Counted from the stretch's first letter, positions 19,146-29,542 are shown. The stretch: DNA of 64,000 nt from Trichoderma breve (GCF_028502605.1 NC_079232.1:2604001-2668000), one strand, 5' to 3'. The notes: generated by a model not told the origin, from the letters alone. Numbers and translations: made by a program.

Positions 19146-19911
19146 TAGCACTGACCGGGGCCTCACAGTGGCTCGCGGGCCTGCACACGGCGCCTCTGCC
19201 CACTGCAGCGCCGGCGGGTTCCTGGTTTCTGTATGCACAGAAATGTATCTGGCGAGTATCCTGTAGCGCTTCAGGTACCTAGGTAGGTAGCTGGAACTTG
19301 AAACTAGGTAGCTTCTACTTGCTAAACCTATTCATCATGTATATCTAGGTACTACTCCTGGTGTATAGGTGCATAGGGGGAACTTAAGCGGTAATACCTG
19401 GCAGTGCTGAGATACACGCAAAGTACCTATTAGATACCTTGGTACTGCCAAACATAGGCAGGTACATAAGTGTACCTACTGAACCACTAGAGATAGTATT
19501 AAGCTGCAGGTATGGGCATGTCTCGATAGCTCACCCCACCTGGGGCTGTGATCCCTTTGCGCAACAGGTACTAAGGTTGATTTGGAGCCTGAAAGCTGGC
19601 TTGGGCGACATCATCCTTAGTCCATTTCGTACATCGTCTCGTCCATTCGTCCCCCCGTTAATGGGCGAACTGCATTCGATAGACGCTGAGGCGGCGTCGG
19701 GAATGACTTCAGCTTAAATGGATGCTCCGATTGTTCAGCTGCAGTAATCGTGCACCAGCCAGGCATTGGTGCTGAGGTAATGAAGCTTCCCTCTGCTAAT
19801 CCGCCCGTTGTTTATGTTGCACAGTTCTACCTCAATAGTCCATCAGAAAGGAAACGTCAGCTAGAGTAGGTAAGGATGCGAGGAACCAGGGTAAGTGTCT
19901 GTAAAACATTT

Positions 19912-20094
19912 TACTCCCTCCGTCTTTAAAAATCTTGGTGGCCAACTGCATTAAGATGTATCAACGAGGAAATTGATCGATAGGTAGTATATATGTCTCC
20001 ATTGGCTTGAAGCTCTTTTAGGGGATCGAGACTTGACTGTTAGAGATAATGGAGTATACTAATAGAGAGAGGCTAAGTATTCTATAGACGGAGA
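19912..20094. mobile_element. Possible degenerate MITE with CTCCCTCCGTC-type ends
   Basis: The left end TACTCCCTCCGTCTTTAAAA and the right end CTATAGACGGAG form an imperfect inverted repeat about 180 bp apart. CTCCCTCCGTC-like termini are characteristic of Tc1/mariner-related (Stowaway-like) elements. The interior is AT-rich and non-coding. The right arm is degraded and no clear TA duplication remains, so this is tentative. Confidence 0.4.
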
Positions 20095-20516
20095 AACGCG
20101 CCGTGTGCCTGTCAGGATGAAATCAAAGTTAGACCAATTACCTATACTACTGTGCACAGTATTGAGATGCAATCTTATCGTTTCATGTCCATAGGCAACC
20201 TACATGTAAAGAACGATACTGCAGGCTTCCCGGCCATGATGATGAGAGCCGACAAATTTTTTGGGAAGCGAGCTCCGGACATCGGGGGCGCACAGGTTGT
20301 GGGGAGCTCTAAATTTCTTGGGTCGGTGCGTTGCCGTGCCTAGTGGCCGCCGGCGCCGGCGCGCCCAAAAAAAATTTCCTAAATAAGAAAACAGATAAAG
20401 ATGAAAGCTGAAGAAGAGCAAGCAGAAAACGTGAAAGTTCAATTGTTTTTCTAGAAAGAAACTATAAAAAAGATTACGCTGCCAACGCACCGCTAAAGTT
20501 CCATGCGAATTGATTA

Positions 20517-21116
20517 TTAAATGCCATCACGTTCCGCGTTATACATGATTGAAGGATGTGTTTGCGCAATGTATAAGATCCTGGTATCGCTCGTGACTTG
20601 GCGCTCCAGATCGTTCATGAGCAGAGCGATATCTGTAATTAGCTTGTTGCAAATGTCTCTCTTGTAAAAACCCCATTTAATTGCTTCAATTGTCTTCGCT
20701 GCTTGCGCCTTTCGTTTATCAAGAAACCCCGTGACCCGAACTTGCATTGTTTTGAGATTGAGTGTGGTGTTAGAGTTGGCGTCTTGTAGCTGGAGGGCAG
20801 TGGTGGCGAGCTCGGCTTGAATCTTGGCAGCTTCGCGCTGCGCTTTGCGGAGGGCGTCTCGAGCGTCGGAGAGCGTCTCCACTATAGATCGTTCTTTTTC
20901 TTCTGATGTATTCTCTGGGCCATCGATTGCATTCATGGCTAAAGAATTCTCGGCACGTTCCATATCTTGGATAAGTCTTGAACAGTGGTGGAGCTGCGCT
21001 TGAAGGCGGAGTTGGTATCTTCCAAACTCTTCTTCAAATGCGCGGGCTTGCTGGGTGTGGATGAAGCATTGATGCATGAGATGAAGAATACTCAGTGCAC
21101 TTCCCGTAGCATTCAT
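20517..21116 (-). CDS. Stand-alone HeLo-domain protein, copy 3
   Basis: 199 residues, ATG at 21116, no intron. It opens MNATGSALSILHLMHQCFIHTQ and continues RAFEEEFGRYQLRLQAQLHHC; the middle is a long Ala/Lys/Glu-rich helical stretch (LRKAQREAAKIQAE). It closes KRKAQAAKTIEAIKWGFYKRD and ITDIALLMNDLERQ, the HeLo-type last helices. The roughly 25-residue tail after the domain differs from the other two copies, and none looks like a HET-S-type amyloid repeat. Nearest neighbour is a plus-strand F-box gene 0.5 kb away. Confidence 0.7.
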   Translation of the reverse strand: MNATGSALSILHLMHQCFIHTQQARAFEEEFGRYQLRLQAQLHHCSRLIQDMERAENSLAMNAIDGPENTSEEKERSIVETLSDARDALRKAQREAAKIQAELATTALQLQDANSNTTLNLKTMQVRVTGFLDKRKAQAAKTIEAIKWGFYKRDICNKLITDIALLMNDLERQVTSDTRILYIAQTHPSIMYNAERDGI

Positions 21117-21613
21117 TTTTTAGTAATGAGATATTTTGCCATAAAAGGCTTTTATGAAAGAAGAGGTTGTTGTCTGTTCTGGTAAAAGATAGTACTTAGT
21201 TAGGAACGGCCGCCAGGATGCCTAGGTTGTACCCTCACGGGAAGATTGGTGAGAGGGAACAGTTGGAGTGGGGTGGAGAACGTACTGGAGACTAGGCCGT
21301 CGATAATATATGGCTGGAACTTTGATTACAGCAGATCGAATTAGATCCAACCAATGGTTTCCGCTTATCCGTGTACAGAAGGCAATGGACCCACAAGTTG
21401 ATGACGCCAATCCAGTCCCCAGATGCTGGACCACTGAAAATGTCCCCATCCGGCGTATCGCAACAAAGTGCACTCACACTTGACCAGAATCACACAGAGA
21501 GCATGCTGCCGTAGGTAATTACAACCTACATGTAACCGGCCATTCAATTTCCCCAACCTGGCCTCGATGTATCTCTATCTCATCAATTATTTATCAATCA
21601 TCAGCCCATCAAC
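21117..21613. other. Divergent promoter region, HeLo copy 3 and F-box gene
   Basis: No gene supported. Serves as the shared upstream region of two divergent genes. Overlapping minus-strand frames at 21222-21556 are low-complexity and unconvincing. Confidence 0.4.
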
Positions 21614-22669
21614 ATGGTCTTCGAACACATGCCCCTCACGTTCATATCAAGAATCAATTTTAGTTCACGCACCATCATCTACCTACGACCTCATCCCTGG
21701 CTCGGCAGCCTCGCCATCCCTCCAGAGATAATATTAAAGATCATAACCTATCTCGATCGACCCTCGCTTCTCTCATTTGCTCTAACTTGCCGGACATTTC
21801 TTCTCCATTACCTCCCTCAACCTCTTCAGCTATCGTCCACTGAAAATCAAGAATTCCTGGCCCTTCTAGAAAAGGACGCGCCTCATTACTATTTCTGCCA
21901 TTTTTGCCTCAAACTCCATCGATGGCGCATCTCCTGGTTTTGGCATTTCAATTCAGAGATTCCACACTTTTATCTCAAGCACAGAGATACCTGCAGAGAA
22001 AAATATCAAATCGAGCACTATGGGATGCCAATTTTGTTGTATCCTCTCGCGCGAGTGATAATGAATCGGCATTTCCATGGGGCGGCACATGGCCCTCTAC
22101 CAACAGTATTATCAACATCAATCAATGATTACGGGTTTTGGGACGGGTATTGGAATGGAAGACATCATACAGTTTGGCGAGCCCGAATAATTGACGACGA
22201 GTTGATGCTATCATCAGCTATTACGGTATATCCCAACGAGAATCAAGAAAACCCCAGGTATACTATCGATTGCGCCCCGCATCCGCTATGCCCGCATCTT
22301 ACAACCAGCGCTCGTTCTTCCCCTAAAAAACAACTTCCTGAGCTAGCTGCTCGAAGTTCTGCAGATTGTTTCGTTCCATGTCATGAATCTATCAAGTCTT
22401 GTCCTGAATGTCTCACGGACTACTGCATCACCATCACTCGGCAGAAGAAGCGTTGGGCGGTCAAGGTCATTGTCTACAATCAGCTTGGAGCAGTCAGATC
22501 ACCATTTGACTGGGAGTGGAGTGGCATGGTACCATCGAGGTATAGGTTGGGAGAGCGGCAATCCAGGTATCTTTTGGGGCATAGGCCAGGTATGGTGAGG
22601 CACTTGTGGAACAAAGCAGATGAGATCCTCCTGGAACCCACAGGAGAATGGGCATATCTCCCCAGGTAG
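21614..22669 (+). CDS. F-box domain protein
   Basis: 351 residues in one exon, ATG at 21614. An F-box lies at about residues 35-75: LAIPPEIILKIITYLDRPSLLSFALTCRTFLLHYLP, with the usual Pro-Pro-Glu-Ile start and Leu-Thr-Cys-Arg core. F-box proteins recruit substrates to SCF ubiquitin ligases through Skp1. The rest has no recognised repeat. It carries two Cys pairs (YFCHFC near 97 and SCPECLTDYC near 270) and many aromatic residues, resembling the expanded, poorly characterised F-box family of Hypocreales. The substrate is unknown. Confidence 0.75.
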   Translation: MVFEHMPLTFISRINFSSRTIIYLRPHPWLGSLAIPPEIILKIITYLDRPSLLSFALTCRTFLLHYLPQPLQLSSTENQEFLALLEKDAPHYYFCHFCLKLHRWRISWFWHFNSEIPHFYLKHRDTCREKYQIEHYGMPILLYPLARVIMNRHFHGAAHGPLPTVLSTSINDYGFWDGYWNGRHHTVWRARIIDDELMLSSAITVYPNENQENPRYTIDCAPHPLCPHLTTSARSSPKKQLPELAARSSADCFVPCHESIKSCPECLTDYCITITRQKKRWAVKVIVYNQLGAVRSPFDWEWSGMVPSRYRLGERQSRYLLGHRPGMVRHLWNKADEILLEPTGEWAYLPR

Positions 22670-22925
22670 CATAAAGACCTGATTGGTAGAGGCAAGTAGA
22701 TGAATTTCTGTTCAGGCATACCTAGAGATACTCTGATCTGCCTTTACCTACTTAGCAAAAGTACACGCGGTCTGCCCAAACGGACCGGCCATCAGTAGAT
22801 AGTTATCGGGCATGTTTTGCGGCATCAAAACTGGGTAATTCACTTGGAAACAGCCAAAGACTTAGAGATATAACCACTCGAAAAGAAAATAATTTTGTGA
22901 TAAATACAACAAGTCTCGTCATTCC

Positions 22926-23495
22926 TCAAACCTCAGCCCTCGCATTCTGCTTGTCGCTGATTAGCATGAGGTCTAGAAGAGCGTTGTACTCTTCATCCAC
23001 CCTTTTGAACGCATTCTGATATATAGCTTCAATCTTCCCCGTTTCTGTTTCATGGAAACGCCGCGCCTCGTCCTTCCTGGCAGCTACCAGTGACCTACAT
23101 GCACGTGTACATGTATGCAAACCATAGTCTCTAAAGGACCAAAAAGCCCGCCTTGCATACAAAATATTATCCACAGTCTCCCAGTATATTTTTTTGATGT
23201 CTTTAATATCGTTTTTGGCACCTTTAATCGTTCGAGCTAGTGCACGTTTTTGACAAGATAATGCCTTCTCTTTCGCTTTCACAATTTCTCCTTTTTTCTT
23301 CATGTATTCCTCGACCATTCGAATTCTTTCCTCATGAGTTTTTAGTGCCATGATTTTCTCCATGATTTGCGGAGGAACGAATATTTTGCCATCAGAGCTG
23401 TCGATATGCTTGGAGTCTTCGACCATGCCATTGTGTTCTTCATACGGAGGTGGATATGTTTTCGGCAACATAAGCGTTTCTCGCTGTGAATGCAT
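22926..23495 (-). CDS. Small coiled-coil protein of unknown function
   Basis: 189 residues, ATG at 23495. Not recognised. The N-terminus is Pro-rich (TYPPPYEEHNG); residues about 45-115 are Lys/Glu/Ala-rich and predicted helical (EERIRMVEEYMKKKGEIVKAKEKAL), followed by an aromatic/Cys segment (RRAFWSFRDYGLHTCTRACRS) and a second amphipathic stretch. No signal peptide or membrane helix. A good intron signature lies just upstream on the same strand: a GTAAGC donor near 23571, TGACTAAC branch site and CATCAG acceptor 4 bases before the ATG. The gene therefore probably has a leader intron or an additional short first exon. Confidence 0.5.
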   Translation of the reverse strand: MHSQRETLMLPKTYPPPYEEHNGMVEDSKHIDSSDGKIFVPPQIMEKIMALKTHEERIRMVEEYMKKKGEIVKAKEKALSCQKRALARTIKGAKNDIKDIKKIYWETVDNILYARRAFWSFRDYGLHTCTRACRSLVAARKDEARRFHETETGKIEAIYQNAFKRVDEEYNALLDLMLISDKQNARAEV

Positions 23496-23875
23496 GTTGT
23501 CTGATGCCCGGAGTTAGTCATCGGGTGAAGGCAGAAACTATGGTCCAAAATTGGAGGCTTACTGTCTCTCCTGAAGGAAATCAAAGTTCCTAGGTAAGCC
23601 AAGCTGTTCAAGTATAAGCGATTCGATGAAGAATAGAAAGAATAGAAGAGTAGAGTATGAAGCAAGAGATTATAAACACTTGTATGAGAGATATTTACAC
23701 ATATCGGACCTTTTTGTTGTGAGTTTGGGTTGGTGGCTGGTGCAAAATGCATTAATATGGGGCTTACACGATCACAGACAGAAATTTGCGGAGAATTTTT
23801 TATAATTGCTCATATATCTATAAAAGATTTATGCTAATATTCCCCTCTTATGACTCAAATAAGCCGTAGGAAAAC
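23496..23875. other. Intergenic, upstream of the coiled-coil gene
   Basis: Contains the predicted leader intron of the coiled-coil gene (about 23500-23571); otherwise AT-rich with nothing recognised. Confidence 0.4.
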
Positions 23876-25064
23876 TCAAGACGCCGGCCACTGCTCGACA
23901 ATTCCCCAGCCGCGAACGCTCTGTCCCTTCCAGGTTCCATTATAGATCGTGAAAGAATCGCAAAATGCAAACGATGGTCCAAAGCTAGCTTCCCCAAATT
24001 TCCGACTGGTGACGTCTGGAGCGACAGCAGTGATTACGCTATTGTAATCATCTAAAAATAAGATTTCAAAAGATCCATACCAGGTGCGGTTCGTAGCTGG
24101 CGATACCCACGCATCTTTCGGCTTGATATCAGGGTTCACGCTAATCACTTCCTGTTCTCCATTTGGATACAAGGCCGTGGCGAAGGCCTTGATGGCGTCG
24201 CCTTGTTCTGTGGGGATTACCCACGTTGAGATGCGAACCCCGTTTTCGAGCTGGATTGGGAACCAGTGCCACCCTTTCGTTGGGTTCTTCTCGCCCCATT
24301 GACGATCGTACCACGTCGTTGAGCGCTTGGGATCGATGGTGTGCCTTGTTCCATTGATGGCAAATGTTCCTGTGGTATAGGCGGCTGAGCTGGACCATTG
24401 CTGGTTGAAAACTGAGCCCCAATAGAGGCTCCCACTTCCACCATTGAACAACAGAGAACCGCGAGGCTGAAATGTCGTGTTGAGGCTAAAGTTGCTCTCG
24501 GTATAGTTTGCGATGACGTTGATGGCAGATATATTATCATTTGTTAAGCTGTGCAGCTCGTACTGATCGCCAAATTGGATTCTGAGTTTGTCTTGTCCAA
24601 AGGTGGTAAGCTTTCCGGCGATGAATGACGAGCTTGAGCCACCAGATTCCAATGAGTAAATTAGGCAGCCATTGGCTGAGCATCCATCTGTTGAATTGTC
24701 AGGGCCTCCATTGATGACATTTGCAAATGTAATCAAAACAAAATGATGATTGTTGGTGGTTGTGATCCAGTGTCCAACCCAATGCGAGTTAAAGCCGGCT
24801 GGTGACTGGACGCGGATGGCTTGGTTCAAAGAAACGTTCAATGTGGGTCCCGATGTCTGAAGAATGTTAGATAATTTTGTAATCGAGGGATGGACGTAAT
24901 AGGTATTAGTGAAGGGAATTACTTACCACGTATGGGTTGTGTATTGACGGTTCGTTTGATGCTGGAGCGAGCCACAATTCGCCTTTTGGCCCATGGGTCT
25001 GAGTCCCAATGACCAAATGTTGAAAGCTTAGGACCCAAAGGTAACATAGGGGTTTAAGAAGCAT
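23876..25064 (-). CDS. Secreted kievitone-hydratase-like (AttH/CrtC lipocalin-type) protein
   Basis: Two exons, 25064-24927 and 24856-23876, give 372 residues with a clean phase-0 junction. The first exon encodes a signal peptide (MLLKPLCYLWVLSFQHLVIGT). The mature protein fits the fungal kievitone hydratase / secreted hydroxyneurosporene-synthase-like family: GFNSHWVGHWITT near the start, STTWYDRQWGEKNPTKGWHW and FPIQLENGVRISTWVIP in the centre, and GWGIVEQWP at the end. Characterised members hydrate isoprenoid double bonds; kievitone hydratase detoxifies a legume phytoalexin. Several N-glycosylation sites (NVS, NYT, NLS-like, NGT) agree with secretion. The actual substrate cannot be read from sequence. 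Confidence 0.75.
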
Positions 25065-25581
25065 TTTTGAGGTTCAAATGTGATATTTCATAAAATTAGT
25101 AAGCCTTCGCTGTTGATAGTATTATTGAATCCAATCTTATCAAGAGGTGAATGTCTTTATATCTGTTTGCCAACCTGGAATGCGAATGCCATAAATGGAA
25201 TGACATTATGCTGGGGATATCCTAATCTGGCAATACACGGAGGCATAGGAACTATGAACGTTGAAAGTGGATCCCGAAATTCGGGGATAACTGGGGTCTT
25301 GACGGAGTAAAATCCCAGGCCGTGTCCGTTGACTATGTCTCCTGAGTTGTGTATTGAGACCGGAGTTAAAACGGCATCTCCGTTGCATATTTTACGCTTT
25401 TGTGTCTTACTTCTCCTATTCGTATGGCCTTCATAACGGCTTTCAAGTCTCTCCATTGAATTGGATTCGCTTATCTCGCTTAAGCAACCATTGACTGATG
25501 ATTTGTCAAGGGGATATTTGTTTCATATTGTATGGGTATCCGTATCCATTGTGCTTCCTAATTGAATCATGATTGCGTAAC
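25065..25581. other. Intergenic
   Basis: Nothing recognised. Short frames on both strands share Ile/Pro-rich low-information translations and look spurious. Confidence 0.4.
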
Positions 25582-26229
25582 TTATTCACACCGCCTTGCT
25601 TTGCATGCGGATAGATAATCCTTGATATATGCCTGTATCCTCAAAGCGGTATCCCTAGGTGCTAAATCCGTTGTGTCGATGTTGTATGCTTCATACGGAC
25701 TGTTTTCGAATCGAAACATTTTGTATCTCGATAGAGCGTCTCTTAACATAACGGCGTCAGTCAGCTTTGTCGTTGTTCCCTGAACTCGTTCGGAACTAGT
25801 AGCCCTTTTAATGTTGACCTCCATCTCGCAAGATAGATAGATGGTAATAAATGGTCGCTTAGCTTTCCGAGCGGCTTGTAGATACTCTTGTGCCGTAGCT
25901 TGGCCTAGTTCATCGTCTGATTGGCAATCTTGCCGGCATCGCTTTAGCTGTGCGAACGCTATGTATGGTCATTCTCGCTTACCTGTGAAGACGATTGTTT
26001 TTGATAGCAGAGTTGGTTCAAGTACATATTTGTCAAATGCACGTTCGCGCTCGCGCCTTCGCTCTATTTGGTACTGAGGATGGTCTCGAGAGAACCGTGC
26101 CGCCACCGGGTCTATCAGCTGATGGTTGTCGATAAGAATGCTTGACTGATCGAGACGAATGAGTTCTCTGGCGGCGGTCAATTTTCCCGTTCCTGGGAAT
26201 GCGTTGATCCAGACAACAGGCGCTGCCAT
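25582..26229 (-). pseudogene. P-loop kinase-like gene with one in-frame TGA (or a 24-nt intron)
   Basis: From the ATG at 26229 the frame begins MAAPVVWINAFPGTGKLTAA, a P-loop of the AAA_33 / small-molecule-kinase type (usually INGFPGTGKLT; the first Gly is Ala here). It continues SILIDNHQLIDPVAARFSRDHP and IERRRERERAFDKYVLEPTLLSKTIVFTG, then meets TGA at 25969-25971. In the same frame it resumes RCRQDCQSDDELGQATAQEYL and runs to 25582, ending KDYLSACKARRCE. The stop lies inside a 24-base GTAAGC...ATAG segment that has intron-like ends but is far below normal fungal intron size. Either an intron shrank, or the gene is broken. About 215 residues if intact. Confidence 0.6.
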
Positions 26230-26803
26230 GGCGACATATGCGGGATGAAGCTGTGTGGGGTGGCCGACTAGCTGTGGAAGTCCGTTGTCTGGAAGAAAAG
26301 ATGGAGCCGTTTTTATGGCACGTAGGGGCAAACAGGCTATATAAAGTTTTTGAAGTTGGGTGAAGTTCGTTTGTCTCAGCTAAGAAAAAGAAAACTTTAT
26401 TTGGAGCATTGTATCTGTGTACATGTAGTCACTCTTAATCTCCTTTATCGGCTTATTCTGTCAGCAAGCGGGTAGAGATGACTCATTGCCACTGTGATTC
26501 AACAGGAAGATGTAAAATGACTCTGCGGACGTTCAAGATGGAGAGAATAGTGACATGAAATATACTGTGCATTGAAAAAAAACTGTAATGTACGAGATTC
26601 CCAGATTCCCTAGGAGAGAATTTGGGCGAGCAAAAGAGCAGCATGCACATGAGTGATGAGCGAGGTGGTTAAATCTCACAGACCCATACTTTGTTCATTG
26701 AACGAATATCCGCCAACTAAGGAGGCATAAAACCTTTTTTTTTTTTTAAAAAAAAAATATATATATAGAAAAGGTAAAAGGAAACAAAAGAAAGAGAGTA
26801 GAG
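26230..26803. other. Intergenic with poly-T/poly-A tract
   Basis: No gene. A T13-A10 homopolymer pair followed by (AT)n lies at 26732-26766. Confidence 0.4.
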
Positions 26804-27138
26804 TCAAGACAGCGGTAGAGGCCATGCATATACACGCTGGTCGTGTTGCTGGGTCCGATGGAAGTGGTCCAGGATAGCGTCTAGCCTCTCCGGGTCTGGA
26901 GCTGCTTTGTGTCTCCAGTATTCCACAAGTTCAGGGTTGCCCCAGAGGGTTTTTAGTCCGTTCATGCTATAAAAATCCTCATTATAAGCTTCATTTCCCA
27001 AGCCGACAGTGTCTCGGTCTGGGTTGTCCGCGAAAGCCACGCTCGTCTCCTCTCGAAACCGTGAATTTGTATCTACATGTCTTTGTCAATTCAAGTAGCA
27101 ACAAAGGGTTTCCAGAAGAGGTCAGGACGCTAGGCACC
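26804..27138 (-). CDS. Unrecognised gene, last two exons
   Basis: A protein-like frame ends at 26804: SVAFADNPDRDTVGLGNEAYNEDFY, SMNGLKTLWGNPELVEYWRH, APDPERLDAILDHFH. An intron at 27137-27073 (GTGCCT donor, GTAG acceptor) joins it in frame to an upstream exon reading HFPSFDSSAGKTKDNP. The 5' end is unresolved: no ATG lies in that frame before a stop, though an ATG reading MKTVLDYY at about 27262 may belong to a first exon. The composition is acidic, soluble and protein-like. No family recognised. Confidence 0.35.
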
Positions 27139-27543
27139 CGGGTTGTCCTTTGTCTTGCCTGCTGACGAGTCGAATGATGGGAAGTGAATCTCAAGAATCA
27201 CCAGACAAAGGCTTTTGCTGCGATGGAAGACTAACAATAATAGTCGAGGACAGTCTTCATTGGATCAGCCTTGCTAAACAATAACATTCAAGGGGCTTCA
27301 AATCTGGTCAAGCCACTCTTGGTCGGGCGCGGCGGTTTTAGATGGGATAACTGATGTATGTCAAGCGCTTAGATCCATAAAGAACACGAAACCGCCCCGA
27401 GCACAAGAGTCACAAATGGGTAGAGATGTTGCATTCAGCTTTGATCCTTTGTTAAACAATGACCAAGCAAACTATCTGAATAGCTGCATTGAATTGAACT
27501 CTTATATCTAGTTGTCCTTATTGGACCCGTCACAATGCTTCTA
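27139..27543. other. Intergenic
   Basis: Nothing convincing apart from a possible first exon of the preceding gene near 27262. Confidence 0.35.
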
Positions 27544-28636
27544 TTAAATGGCATTATTTCGAATTTGAATCATGTTAACCGCGGCATCAACAATAGATTC
27601 TTCAAAAGAACGGTACTTTAACCCGAGAATTCTCTTTGACTTTGAGTTATCGACCTCGTATACCTCTGGCGATGGGTAGTTTTGCCCCGGCTTCCCAATA
27701 GGGATCAACTTTTTATCGTCCTTGGCAATACGGGGAGACGCATGTAGGACGTCAGCCGTTTTCTGGTAACTGTAACGCTCACTGACGATAAAGAAGCGCT
27801 CATTTCCAGCTTCAGGAATCTCCAGAGCACGGACGTGAGTATCAGCAAGATCTCGTACGTCAACGAACGCCCAGCAAGCTGTGTCAGGAACATCGTCGAG
27901 CTCGCCTGACAGGAATCGGTAAATATCCCAAGCGCTGGTATTCATTGTCGACAAGCTCAAGGCGTGGGCTGTAGGACCAAAGACCATGGGAGGGCATAAG
28001 ACGGTTAGGTCGAAATGAGGCTTTTGCTCGTCAACGAATTTCCACGCAGCCTTCTCTGCCAGAGCCTTGGACGTGCAGTAAGCCACCGGCGCATCAGCAG
28101 TCTTGGCGTAGTCATAAGTGATTTCGTTCCAATCAGCTTCATTATATGCGTGTCCTGGCCAAAGACCCTTGGAGAAATCGAACATTGCAGCAGAAGATGA
28201 GGTGACGACAACTCGCTTGGCTTGAGGCGCATGTGTAGCAACTGACTTCAGCAGGTTCTTAGTTCCTTCAATAGCCGGAATCAACAAGTCGGCCTCATTG
28301 TCTTTAATATTGAATGTAAATGGACTGGCAATATGCAGAGCCTGAGTCAACATCATTAGGATTCGCTTGTGTAATACGCTTTATGGAGGAGGTCCTTACT
28401 CCGTCAATACCTCTGACTGCCTCATCAAAGGCGCTTTTAACGCTCAAGTCGGGAACAACCACCGCAGAAAACCTATTTGAATAGGAAGAGTAAGTTTTTC
28501 GGACTGTCTCAGCCGAAGACTTGGATCGGACGGTTCCCCGAACTTGATAACCCCCATCCAGAAGAGCGATAATAGTATGCGCAGCAATGAAGCCATTCGC
28601 ACCTGTAACTAAAATCAGCTTTCCTATCGATCCCAT
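27544..28636 (-). CDS. NAD(P)-dependent reductase, dihydroflavonol/cinnamoyl-CoA reductase-like
   Basis: Two exons, 28636-28400 and 28341-27544, give 344 residues. The junction restores GIDGALHIASPFTF, a hallmark of the extended short-chain dehydrogenase branch that holds dihydroflavonol 4-reductase, cinnamoyl-CoA reductase and yeast Gre2-type methylglyoxal/aldehyde reductases. The nucleotide-binding motif is TGANGFIAAH (residues 11-20). The catalytic Tyr-Lys pair is Y167 and K171 in AYCTSKALAEK, with an upstream Ser-rich TSSSAAM. A soluble cytosolic aldehyde/ketone reductase is expected. The best fungal model is Gre2; the substrate is undetermined. Confidence 0.9.
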
Positions 28637-28806
28637 GATTGTGTATTTATTGAAATTGATGATGTAATTTAGAGGCAATAGAAGCGGCTTTAAGAGTGAT
28701 CAGCAATCCCCTAGTTGCGGATGGGGATGTGACGTGGACGGTCCTGAAAGCGACCCCTTTATGTTTTTCAGTTCAGCAAGATCACCCCCAGCTGTCAAAT
28801 GGCAAA
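28637..28806. other. Upstream flank of the reductase gene
   Basis: Short region between the reductase start and the next relic; no feature recognised. Confidence 0.3.
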
Positions 28807-29477
28807 CTATGGTTGTTTCTGAGTCGAATCTGAAGTAAGTGGCATTAAAATCAGTAAATATGGCGTCATTGCGCATCTCTCGAATCTCGATGTTCGGTAC
28901 TTTTCCGATGGTAGACTGTAAACTACGCATAGGTGATGCGGTTGCAGCCGCACACCCGCATGGCTGTCCTTGATCCATAACTGATCTCCATCATCCTTTA
29001 AAAGGATATCCACTCACAAACGTTGCTTCTCCACTAACATGTGATATTCACCTGGCATGGACTGGTACTCGAAGCCATGAATCTTTAGTTTTGAGGAGGA
29101 GTCCACCCGCAATGCTCCATTTCGTTTACAAATTGGATTCCAACGTTTCCAAATTTCTATACATTTGCTCATTCCACTTTCTTTAAAATACCATAAAGCC
29201 GTAACTGCTCCTTGATACAGGCCACTACATATAAGAAGGCTCAGAGTATCTATGTTAAACTGTCCTGTAAATTGTAGCATCTGCCACAGCAAAGTATCTC
29301 AGTTGGCATCCTAAGAAATGGATTGTTGCTCAAATTTACATCTATATTTCTTCTAAACATTCTACTCGTTGGTTCGTTTCGCATGGCTCTTTGTTCAAGG
29401 AGACGGAAGAGACTAGGCGGCTTTTGGAGCTGTCCATATATTTGCGACCGGCCGTTGAACAGTTCACAAATTGACAT
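28807..29477 (-). pseudogene. Possible F-box relic in broken frames
   Basis: Minus-strand frames at 29477-29250 (containing LRMPTEIL, reminiscent of an F-box start), 29292-29014 (LSLLICSGLYQGAVTALWYFKESGMSKCIEIW) and 29013-28807 (same frame as the previous, separated by one TGA) follow one another and could be one decayed gene. The second piece vaguely resembles the F-box-to-ankyrin transition of fungal F-box/ankyrin proteins. The evidence is weak. Confidence 0.25.
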
Positions 29478-29542
29478 TATACCTTAGCTAACATAAAGTC
29501 AGGCAATACCCATCTTATATAGATTCCGTGTATCTCTTTGCT

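Larger units (their letters stand above)
18971..20516. other. 1.5 kb gene-free stretch between HeLo copies 2 and 3
   Basis: Contains a 15-bp hairpin (19111-19145), a stretch rich in TACCTA/TAGGTA words (19270-19500), a possible MITE (19912-20094) and a GC-rich block at 20340-20370. No gene is supported. Confidence 0.45.

Noticed and set aside
26732..26766. T13/A10 inverted homopolymer as a hairpin terminator
   Set aside because: Simple-sequence tract not placed at a gene end in a meaningful way.
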